A DNA stretch of 38,137 nucleotides from Scytalidium lignicola (lineage: Eukaryota > Ascomycota > Leotiomycetes): positions 1 through 38,137 of the forward strand of contig NCSJ02000387.1 of NCBI GenBank assembly GCA_002812745.2, given 5' to 3'. Below the pieces are notes generated by a model. The model was not told the origin of the DNA. It worked only from the letters and a program-made list of their open reading frames with translations, and ran no database searches. Every line of letters begins with the position of its first letter. Position 1 is the first letter of the stretch. A program made the translations under genes and the position numbers. This document shows, piece by piece, positions 8,812 to 17,717 of the stretch.

Positions 8812-10332
8812 ATGGCGAAGTCACGGATCTTAGCTACTAATGCAGAAGCTGTCAGCCATATACATACTTTCAGGTATCGAGGAAGATCATCTGTACGCTC
8901 TTTTACTAAAGTTCGACATACGGCAAATCCTAAGAGCGTACTGGTAAACAACTCCCAAAATATGGCAACGATCGTCATCTCCGATGACGATGAAGACGAA
9001 GAGGAGTGGATTTTCGCGAGAAAGCCAACTAACACGATCCCGAATAATGTTTCTATGTCACGATCAAAGGCACTTAACGGAAGAGCGAGTAGAAGGATAA
9101 TCGATTACTCTTCAGAAGAAGAAGAGAGGGAATTGGAAATTCAGAGAACTGCACAGACTGCCTCGATAGACAAGGACATAACTCACGTCACACAAAGTAA
9201 ACTTGAAGAAATCAACGTTTCTCTCAAGTTGAGCACGAACACCTTAACTAGGATTGTCAATTTTGTGAAAGATCATAAAATTGAAGTAGTTGAACTTCAA
9301 AAGAATCAGTACTTTCAACAATTGGTGGAGATGTGCAACCTGGTGATCCAAAGCATTCCCGCTCAGGTACAAGACGATTTGGTCCGTCATTTAGGTGAAA
9401 TCATGTTCATGAGAAGAGGCAGGAATAAACTGCTATTAGTTCAAGAGGTAGACAGCTTAATGAGCAACCGTCAATCTGCCTTCAATTCAAAGGTATTCGC
9501 CTTTATAAAGACGAAAAGTTCACCATATCCAATAATGGGAGCTGTATCAGGATGGAGCACAGTAGCACAACCACAAGTTACGCTTTTAGACAATGACGAT
9601 TGGACCCACAACGTCCTTGACTTTCACCGCATCTACGATTATCGTATACGAAACAGCTCTCGTGATCCATTTCATCCTCAAAAGATACCTGGCGTATATT
9701 TTTCATGCCACGTGGAACCAAGGCTGATGCTCTGGTACGCTTGCGAAAGAGCTAAGCAGCTCTTTAGTTACTCCCAATCTCAGGCGTTAAAGTCACTTGA
9801 GGAGTTACGAGATTTCCCACATGTCGACGAGGTAGAAATCCTCATCAGCGATAATCCATGCCCAACCTGTTTAAAATTTAAAGAGAAAATCGAAGAACTT
9901 ACAGGTCTAACATTTACCATTAAAGTCTGCCAAAATGTAGCAGAAATTCACCGTGTCTTAAAAGCTAGTGATAGACATCGGCACTTTCCCGTCAATGCGG
10001 TTGATCCTTTCGAATCCCACAAATCAGAATTTCAAGTGGTGATCAGTAGTAAGTCAATCTCAGAGTTACAGAGGGGAGTTGTTACGGTACGTGAATCAAT
10101 AAACGAGCAGAGATGGAGCGGAACTACCATACACAGAAAGCGCAATGCGCGACGAAACCGAAAGCACTCATTTATCGATAGTGATGATGAGGAGGAATAT
10201 ATCCCAAGAGAAGAACGTCGAAAGAGGAGACGATCTACAGGTCTTCTCACACCCGATAGCACGCCCCAGAAGAAGAATGCATTCCGAAATCTAAACACAC
10301 CTAGTGTCAGTGCTATTCGATTTACAGGGTAA
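8812..10332 (+). CDS. Putative nuclear zinc-dependent deaminase-like protein (uncharacterised)
   Basis: I do not recognise a named family, but the protein carries the nucleic-acid/nucleotide deaminase signature. SCHVEPRLMLWY supplies H300 and E302 (zinc ligand and catalytic proton shuttle). VEILISDNPCPTC supplies C350 and C353 (remaining zinc ligands), preceded by a predicted strand and followed by helix KFKEKIEELTG and strand LTFTIKV, the expected beta3-PCxxC-alpha3-beta4 order. The N-terminal half (about 125-230) looks helical. The C-terminus has basic clusters HRKRNARRNRK and REERRKRRR, typical nuclear localisation signals, next to acidic SDDEEEY. Residues 54-61, IVISDDDE, resemble a SUMO-interacting motif. 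Translation may begin at the first ATG (8812) or at ATG 8962, which would place that motif near the N-terminus. One exon of 506 codons. The substrate is unknown (DNA, RNA or nucleotide), and the domain could be a catalytically altered relative. Confidence 0.6.
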   Translation: MAKSRILATNAEAVSHIHTFRYRGRSSVRSFTKVRHTANPKSVLVNNSQNMATIVISDDDEDEEEWIFARKPTNTIPNNVSMSRSKALNGRASRRIIDYSSEEEERELEIQRTAQTASIDKDITHVTQSKLEEINVSLKLSTNTLTRIVNFVKDHKIEVVELQKNQYFQQLVEMCNLVIQSIPAQVQDDLVRHLGEIMFMRRGRNKLLLVQEVDSLMSNRQSAFNSKVFAFIKTKSSPYPIMGAVSGWSTVAQPQVTLLDNDDWTHNVLDFHRIYDYRIRNSSRDPFHPQKIPGVYFSCHVEPRLMLWYACERAKQLFSYSQSQALKSLEELRDFPHVDEVEILISDNPCPTCLKFKEKIEELTGLTFTIKVCQNVAEIHRVLKASDRHRHFPVNAVDPFESHKSEFQVVISSKSISELQRGVVTVRESINEQRWSGTTIHRKRNARRNRKHSFIDSDDEEEYIPREERRKRRRSTGLLTPDSTPQKKNAFRNLNTPSVSAIRFTG

Positions 10333-11197
10333 AAAACTACTTGAATTACTAGGTCCAGTTAAGCATGGAATATGGCAATTATATTTCTTCGAAGGATCCA
10401 CAAGTTCTCAGATAGAGCGGTCAGTTCAAAGGTGTTGATGAGACTTGCACATGTTGATATGAGTTATGAGAAGCATGGGAAGATCAATGACTATGGAGCA
10501 ACATTTTTCAGTCAGCTCCTCTGTCGGTTTCATTCATTTCGGTTTCCTACTGTTCAGTTAAAATTGCTTAGAGAGGGAAGCAGAAGGATTTCTTACAGGG
10601 TTTTTTCTTCGAAAGGTTTACTGGGACATGATGTAGGATCCAAATCTGAAAATAATGTGTTAATGGTGGAGGCTTGATAGCAGGTCTATCTGGCAACCAA
10701 ATGTTGTCTCTCTGACTTCACAAAGGCTAGATATCTACCCCGATCTTTAGAGTTTCTAAGCTTTAGGCTTTAGGCAGAATGTGATGAGAACCAGGTCGGT
10801 CATATAGAAGGATAGGTCGATATTCTAGATGTGGATGGTCTTCAAATGAAATGTTTAACTTCAACTGACTATCCATATCTCGAGCACATCGTAATATTAC
10901 AGTTTTAGTTTCGTCCCTTGGAGACAATATCTGTAGAGGCAGTCCCTCGCACCTCGTACTTCGACCTTATTTTAGCTGCATCACATAGGATGCAATGATA
11001 TACAAGTCGGCCTTAAGATGATCACTCTGACGAGTGAAACCAATCTTGGCTAACATCAGAAAGCATAGGATCATTTCATCATATCCAATGCTCTTAACAC
11101 TCGGTCATTATCTGATATATTCTCCCTCATGTTCTTTGGAACCTAAGTTATCCAAGCAGTATGAGAAATACCTCACTTTCCATCAAATCCAAAACAC
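10333..11197. other. Intergenic region between the deaminase-like gene and the NDUFAF3-like gene
   Basis: About 865 bp between two convergent genes, so it should hold both 3' untranslated regions. A 101-codon frame at 10372-10677 has no recognisable features and I do not call it. Nothing else stands out. Confidence 0.4.
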
Positions 11198-12101
11198 CTA
11201 CCGTCCTTCTCCTAGAGGTATCAAAGCAGCTGCAACACTACTAACCCCTCTCTCCGTAGCCAGAAGGTTAAACTGCGCCGCCGCATTCCTCGTATCCTGA
11301 ATCTCAATCCGAATACCCAAACTATTGATATACTGCTTCGTCTTAGGACTCAACGGGCGCATCTGCTTTCCAACTCCGATAATCAATAAATCTAGAAGCA
11401 TATATCAACAATCAGCCCTCAACCTAGCGAAAAATAAGAATTCTAGTACAATTGATAATACTCCCCCATCCTATATTCAAAAACTGCCAAATGAAAGAAA
11501 AAGAAGAAGAAAAGGGAAAGCACAAACCTGGCTTCGGCCACATAAGCGCCAACACCCCCCAAGCCTCATCATCAACCTCAAACTGACCCTTCTCATTCAC
11601 AAACCCGCCCTTCTTCCCCTTCCAAGGTACCCACGCAAACGCCTCCCCCGCAACTAGCAATGCACCCTTCCCACCAACAATCTTCACCCCGCTATTCAAA
11701 TGGAATCCATCCCAAAGACAAGCATCAATGGACGTCGATGGCGCAGGTGTAGCGCCTAGCACATCCAGGGCTTTGAAATCCGTCTGAGTAGTCTCCTCCG
11801 AAGGAGGGCCGCGGTCGTGCGATTTAGGTTTGGGAGAAGCAGCGTTGTGTCGCGCTGATGTTGTGGTGATTGAGCGAGAGAATAGGAATTGACTACTATT
11901 ATTATTGCTATTTTTGCGTGAGAGGAGTTGTTGTGGTCTTGTTCTCCTCGTCGTCGTCGAGGTGTTGTAAAATGCGACAGTAACGGGGGTTTTTCGGGTT
12001 GCTCGGTGGCATATTGGTTGTTGGGAAGGGAATAAGCTTCTGTAGAGCTCCTTTATGGTAGGACGAGGAAGAGAAGATGGGTATTTGCGAAGTGGATGCA
12101 T
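11198..12101 (-). CDS. Mitochondrial complex I assembly factor NDUFAF3-like (Mth938/DUF498 domain), two exons
   Basis: Predicted mitochondrial matrix protein that helps assemble NADH:ubiquinone oxidoreductase, usually with an NDUFAF4 partner. Exon 1 is 11528-12101 and exon 2 is 11198-11391. The 136-nt intron (GTTTGT donor, GGCTGAT branch, CTTCTAG acceptor) joins WPKP to DLLIIGVG, recreating the conserved core strand of the Mth938-like fold. The spliced protein has 255 residues. The first 95 are rich in Arg, Ser, Thr and Asn without acidic runs (FSRSITTTSARH), fitting a mitochondrial targeting sequence. The domain follows: TDFKALDVLG, SIDACLWDGFHLNSGVKIVGG, WVPWKG, DLLIIGVGKQMRPLSP, GIRIEIQDTRNAAAQFNLLATE. 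It is in tandem with the dehydratase gene, 336 bp downstream of it. The donor is slightly non-consensus but the junction is strongly supported by homology. Confidence 0.9.
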
Positions 12102-12437
12102 CTTTACTATATGCTACTTCTCTCAATTGGAGTGAGAATTGATGATACTCAGTTAAGGTAGAGAGCTCGGGAAAAATGTCTTGCCGAACTGTTTTGCCAA
12201 AAGACGTCATCAATACTGTAATTATTTTGTGCATTTTTATAATCCGGATAATCACAACTTAATGTTCTATTACATATATTAAAGAAAAATCTGTAACATT
12301 TTTGAATGAATTTTCATTTCCTAGTGCTGTGGAAGCTATAAACTCGTCACCATATCCTCTTGTATTAGCTGCTTCCCACGAGCACGTAACCTCATTGCCC
12401 CTAACCCCTGATTTATCTTTTATCCAGATCAGGAAAT
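12102..12437. other. Intergenic region between the dehydratase and NDUFAF3-like genes
   Basis: A 336-bp gap between two same-strand genes. It must hold the dehydratase 3' untranslated region and the NDUFAF3-like promoter. AT-rich near 12280. No known site recognised. Confidence 0.4.
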
Positions 12438-14537
12438 TTAGAAGAGGTCAGTCATAGCACCATGACTGGCATCACCAACCAAGCGGGCATACTTGGCCAG
12501 TACACCCCGATTGACATTAGACTTCGGAGGCTTCCAAGCTTTCAGTCGCGCAGCAATCTCTTCACTGCTGACATCCATGCTGATCGTATTGGTCTCGGCC
12601 GAGATGGTGACCACATCTCCATCCTTAACAACAGCAATAGGTCCTCCAACTGCAGCTTCTGGAACGACATGACCAACGATGAATCCATGGCTTGCACCTG
12701 AATATCTTCCATCTGTGACCAAAGCAACGTTGCTTAGACCTGCACCCATAATCGCTGCACTGGCTTTCAGTTGCTCGGGCATTCCAGGGCCACCTTTAGG
12801 ACCTTCATATCGGACAATGAGGACGAGATTCTCACCACGTGGGATTTCACCTTTGTTGAGAGCCGCATCCAACTCGTGTTCCTTGTCAAATACTCTTGCC
12901 TTTCCTGTGAAGACTAAGCCTTCCTTTCCAGTAATTTTCGCCACCGCTCCACCAGGAGCAAGGTTACCACGGAGGATTTGAAGATGGCCAGTCTTCTTGA
13001 TTGGGTTGTTAAGAGGTCTGATGATAACCTGATCTTGTGGCAGAGATGGGAAGGACTCGATGTTCTCGGCGAGAGTCTTTCCGGTAACAGTAGGGATGTT
13101 ACCATTGATCAAACCAGCAGCAACGAGGAGCTTTAGAACTGAAGGTGTACCTCCAATGTTGTAAAGATCCTCCATGAAATACTTTCCACTAGGGGCCAGA
13201 TCTGCAATAAATGGGACCTTGTCACTAACTCTTTGGACATCATCGATCGTCAAGGGAACTTCAGCAGTACCAGCCATGGCCAGGAAATGCAGAACACCAT
13301 TCGTGGATCCACCCAATGCCATTGTCAATACAAGAGCATTTTCAAAAGACTCCTTAGTCAACAGATCACGAGGACGAATGTTCTTCTCCATGCAGACCTT
13401 GATGTATTCCGCAGCCTTTTCACATTCTCGCATCTTAGCTGGTGACTCAGCTGGATTTGAAGAGGATCCTGGTAGAGTAAGACCCATTGCCTCAATGGCT
13501 GTGGACATTGTGTTTGCAGTGTACATTCCTCCACAGGCACCAGCTCCAGGGCAGGTGTGTTGTTCCAGATCATCCTATTATGGCATTTGTCAGTAATGTC
13601 ACACCATTGCACCATTCTATTTCCTTACCATAACATCGCTGGGAGTAGCTCCATTAACTACAGCTTTAAGTTTTCCATAAATAAATGCACCTTGTGCTTC
13701 ATAACAAGTGCTAATGTTGACGTCCTTATTTAACAACTTCGAAAAGCCCTTCTTGATGGTTCCACCATAGATCATAATAAATGGACGGTTGTGACGAGCA
13801 GCTGCTATAACAACACCAGGCATGTTCTTGTCACAGCCAGGGATCGAAATATTAGCATCATGATGCTGTGCACATGTGACCGTCTCGATGGAATCAGCAA
13901 TGATCTCGCGAGTCTGAAGTGAAAACCGCATGCCTTGTTCAACCTGTAAGCTTCGAGTTTTTCTCGGAACTTGGATTGATTGTTACTCTAGTTACATACC
14001 TTCTCCACCCATGGTAATGGCATCAGAAACACCGACGGTGTTGAATTGCCATCCAAGCATGCCATTTTTCTTAACTGCTTCCTTCACAGTTCTTCCTAGG
14101 TCATACACTGAGAACAGAGTTAATATACATTGACGTAGCTCGTAAACAGCTCGGCTTACGATGGGTGCTAGAAGATTTAATGTTAGCTATTCCTCTTCTG
14201 GTTTGGGATTCTACGTGTGCCATAAACTCACTTGCACGGATTTCCTTCCCACCAGACCGTAGAAATGCCAACTTGAGGAGCAGTCTTCATCATCTCTTTA
14301 TTTGGGACACCAGCAGCATAAAGCATTGCCTGTAGAAACACATCAATCGGTGACCTCTGTACAGGATGAGATCCGATTACTAACCTGAGCACCTGGGAAG
14401 TCATGGCCGTTTGTGACCGTATGTGACCATCTATTCAAGGCCAACTTTCCGTCGATCATGGTGCCATGTTCGAGATGAGGAAACTTGATGTAAACAGGGT
14501 CCTCAGGGACATGTTCAGCAGATTGTTGACTAGCCAT
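12438..14537 (-). CDS. ilv3: Dihydroxy-acid dehydratase family protein (ILV3/IlvD-Edd), six exons including an 8-nt microexon
   Basis: Iron-sulfur dehydratase. The family's main role is making 2-keto acids for valine and isoleucine synthesis. Exons in order: 14385-14537, 14232-14329, 14160-14167, 14000-14107, 13629-13933, 12438-13574, total 1809 nt, 602 residues. Candidate cluster cysteines are C83 (EGNPCNTH), C156 (PGCDKNMPG) and C238 ([12 protein letters not shown]). The C-terminal domain has [22 protein letters not shown] with the active-site serine. Exon 3 is only CACCCATC; without it the frame meets an immediate TGA, whereas with it the protein reads PCNTHLYDLG as the family requires. 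The fifth exon uses an AAG acceptor 10 nt beyond a CAG whose use would give a stop. The N-terminus ([19 protein letters not shown]) is acidic and lacks a mitochondrial presequence, so this may be a cytosolic paralogue or act on another sugar-acid substrate. The symbol is by family only. Confidence 0.9.
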
Positions 14538-15454
14538 CTTTGATAGCTAAGACTAATTTGTAATGTATCAAGGAAATATGTTTCTGGAGAAATGAATTCC
14601 AGATGCGTGATGAATGGAAGTTAAAGTCTAGGAATTTAATTTTTATATTTTGTTGGAGATGGTAGTTCTAGAGAGCCCGCTAGGAAATTTAGTGAAGCCT
14701 TTTAGAGAGAGACTTCGGGATAGATGGACTCGCTATCTCCAGCGTGGAAAGGGGGAAGAGAGAGAAAAGGAGTTGAGGCAAAGAAGACAATTTCATGAGA
14801 GCCTCCTGCTTAGGGAAACTTTCTTAAAATGGGGAAGCCGGAAAGTGGGAAGGCAAAGCAAAAAAAAAAGAGGGGTGATATTGTGCGCTCTACCATTATT
14901 GATCGCAGCAATGATGTCGCGCGGTAGAGCAAACCTTTAGCCCCACCACACGTCGTCGTTTTAGTACTTCCACCGGACGCTGGGCAAAGCAGCTAGGAAC
15001 AACCGTCGTCCTGGGGAAAGCTTTCCACTCGAGCCCACTTCGGTCAAGCAGCCCCGCGGCCGCCAATTGACGGAACTGATTATTTACTGTGCGACGACGA
15101 GCGGCTGCTCGTCCTGGAGACCCTGGGAGGGCTCCGGGATCGGCAGAGGAGGAGGAGGAATCGTTACGTCTTGGGAGAAAGAGGGGCATGAGCCACACAA
15201 AGGCGACTACAAGGTGTGCAAGCAGGAAGGAGGACAGGCAATTCTCGTGATGTGCTGCGAGCCACCATACGTCGAGCTATTAGTTATCAGCCATCTGTGG
15301 AGCCCACAAGGCTCGCCGACCATCACCCCGAGGAGGGTTGGAATCATTGACCCGAGTCTAGCTTTATTTTGTTCTTTTGCTGGGGAAAGATGACTGGGTG
15401 GTTATATGTGAGCCAAAGTTTACAGTTCACGATGCTAGGGAGAGGGTTACCCAT
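14538..15454. other. Promoter of the dehydratase gene and GC-rich intergenic sequence
   Basis: The first 130 bp next to the dehydratase start are AT-rich, with TATAAAAA-like sequence on the minus strand near 14645. From about 14890 the sequence becomes distinctly GC-rich (CCCCGCGGCCGCC near 15053). Several frames of 60 to 130 codons cross this segment on both strands, but none shows recognisable domains or sensible composition. Confidence 0.4.
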
Positions 15455-17312
15455 TACAGTACAGTACGGTACTTGGGTGCAGAGAGGACGACAAGGGCCG
15501 AACTATGTTTGCTGTTAATTGAGAGGCCCGAGGTCAGATATCATCATATTAGAGATCAGAGATCAGAGAAGTCATGCAAGGAAGCCGTCATCGGTGGTCC
15601 CTCACGATGTTCAGGTGCTCTAGGCCTCAAGGATGCTGTGCCAGCTGTCCGTCGCACCCAGATCCAGTGCCGCTCCCAGGGTTCCAACAGCCCAGAAGCG
15701 AGCGGATGCAGCCTGCGGCGGGGGCTGGANGGGGCAGGCAAATCAGCACACCCCGGGCCCCAGGTGCAGCAGCCATGACCTGACTTTGCTTGTAGCTGCC
15801 CAGCCTTATTTCCGTCTGCAGCAGGCCAGAGTTGCGCCAGTTGGCTGCTGGCTTGTGCAGGACAGGACGGGTACTCTGATACTTATCTATTCTTGTCGCG
15901 CAGAGGAAGCTGACTCGTCAAGCAGATACAGATACAGCAAGGCGGTGCTGTACAGTATATAAAGCCGCGAACGCCTAACTAGGTGTGATGGAGTTGCCAT
16001 TTTAATAGCCCTAAGCGGCACCCGACGGCTGCTAATGGCGCTTGACCGATTGGCTCCCTCTAGATCGCAGCACCATTAAGATAACTTACTGTACGTCCCC
16101 TGCTGGTACCCAATCCCCATGAGCAAACCCAATAGTAATGGCACTGATGAAGGCACAAGAATAATTAATCTTCCAGCAGCAGCAGCAAAAATATTACAAA
16201 TAATACAGTAGGACATCGTACCCGATCGGAGGCCCACTCTCACCTGCAACTCTAATGCCGCCATACAGAAGCAACCTTGTTGGCAAACCGCTACACCGTC
16301 ATCATACAGCACACACTGCAGTGATAAAGTACTGTAAGGACTCCGTTCCTCCCGGAATACTTCTTCAAAAATTGCCCAGGCTTGCAGCGGATCTTGGGCA
16401 CTATCCTGTATCGGGAACTTTGATCTATATTATCTTACACCATGCTTCTTGAAAGCAGCGTACTCCGTAGAGTTGGCCTTTATATACAACACATTTATCC
16501 CCTCCAGCCTCAGAATACTAATCTCAAAATTATATGTAAGGATTTCATCTACTCAAACTCCTTCTTTCATGCTAAAACACTGGTGATTGTAAGGTAGCAA
16601 CGCTAAAAGTGGTTTCAAATAGCGTTTCAAGCCCAAGGGATAATCGCCAGCTTTAAAGTGGTGGTTGTGCCTAAAATGCGCTATAACTACAGTGTGAATA
16701 ACAGCCTACAACATGCTTAAAGTGGATCTGATTTCAAAGATATAAAACACTCAAATCGACAATTCATGTTTCATATCTATAGTGTTTCTCTTTTTATAAC
16801 ACCCTTCTATTAAAAATTTTGTGGATTAGTACGCAAGTTACTGTAATTATTGAAGTTGTGAAGCTTTACATTGATTGTTAATGCTAGTCTTCAGTTGGTC
16901 AGAAACTCTCCGGTACCGGAAGCTTAAACTTTTAGGTTTAAGTTATCAGAAACAAGCAGATCAAATCCATTAATACAGTATTTAATGCTGAATAACGCAA
17001 GCCTGCCCTTTTTATATTACATATATTTTACACATCTAACTACAAATATTTAGACTTTCAAAAATCGAACAGGTTAATCAATCAATCAACCAATCAGTAA
17101 GCAACCTATATATTCGGTGAAGACGTAAAATTTAGATACAGAATAGAGTAGTACAGTATCATGCTGCACATGTTATTGTGCTGCATAGACCAGGTGGAGT
17201 TATGCCTGGCACGGCGCAAGATTCCAACCAAATCCTTCTCAAAGGTGAAGATCCGGCTCAAGTACCCGTGAGATATTGCAATAATTGAGGCTGGACTGCG
17301 GCCCGTACAGTA
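15455..17312. repeat. Cluster of ten TACAGTA/TACTGTA heptamers in gene-free DNA
   Basis: The heptamer or its reverse complement occurs at 15455, 15460, 15951, 16087, 16204, 16330, 16839, 16974, 17152 and 17306. By eye I find only about four elsewhere in the window. Chance alone predicts roughly 0.2 in this span. Most copies extend to GTACAGTA or TACAGTAC. Flanking sequence is not conserved. The segment passes from GC-rich to strongly AT-rich (about 16490-17110) and has no convincing gene. It could be degraded repeat DNA or a regulatory cluster. Confidence 0.55.
16909..16942. repeat. Two adjacent inverted repeats
   Basis: A 12-bp perfect palindrome, TCCGGTACCGGA, at 16909-16920 is followed by CTTAAAC (16923-16929), a 6-nt loop and GTTTAAG (16936-16942), a 7-bp hairpin. 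They lie in the AT-rich gene-free segment. Function is unknown and the stems are short. Confidence 0.4.
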
Positions 17313-17717
17313 TTTTAGACCACTGGGACCCGACTTAGAACGTTGAGCAACATTTAGATCCAATGGCGTCGGTAAGGAAGGCACGAGTACCGCACCGCGA
17401 ATCCGTTGGACAATTTCTTCCTACTCTTCATCACTTCCTCTCCGCACTTCCATTCATTCGCAGCAATAATCTCTCGCCAGTCCAGCTGTTCCGCTGTCTT
17501 AAATTGTTACAGATGTCCTTTCGACGACAGATTGAGTGCCGCGTACCTTCTTCTGTCACGGCCCGACAGTCTGTCACTACCCACCCCAGATCTTAGGTGC
17601 CAGCTCCACCAGCGGAGCCCTCAGCAGGGCAGCCTCGACGACGTCATTGGCTGGTAATTATATAGCTTCGATTCCTCGTCATTCTTGCTTTTGTTCCACG
17701 CAAACCTTCCCTGATAA
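17313..17717. other. Upstream region of the hydrolase-phosphatase fusion gene
   Basis: About 400 bp with pyrimidine-rich patches and several short overlapping plus-strand frames that end before the true start. I see no clear TATA box. Confidence 0.4.

Noticed and set aside
10372..10677. 101-codon frame downstream of the deaminase-like gene
   Set aside because: Starts 40 bp after the previous stop, no recognisable motif, and lies in a convergent 3' region; probably untranslated sequence.
15067..15962. Several 100-130 codon frames in the GC-rich segment
   Set aside because: Frames overlap on both strands, one contains an ambiguous base, and the products are rich in Arg, Gly and Ser without domain features, as expected of GC-rich noncoding DNA.
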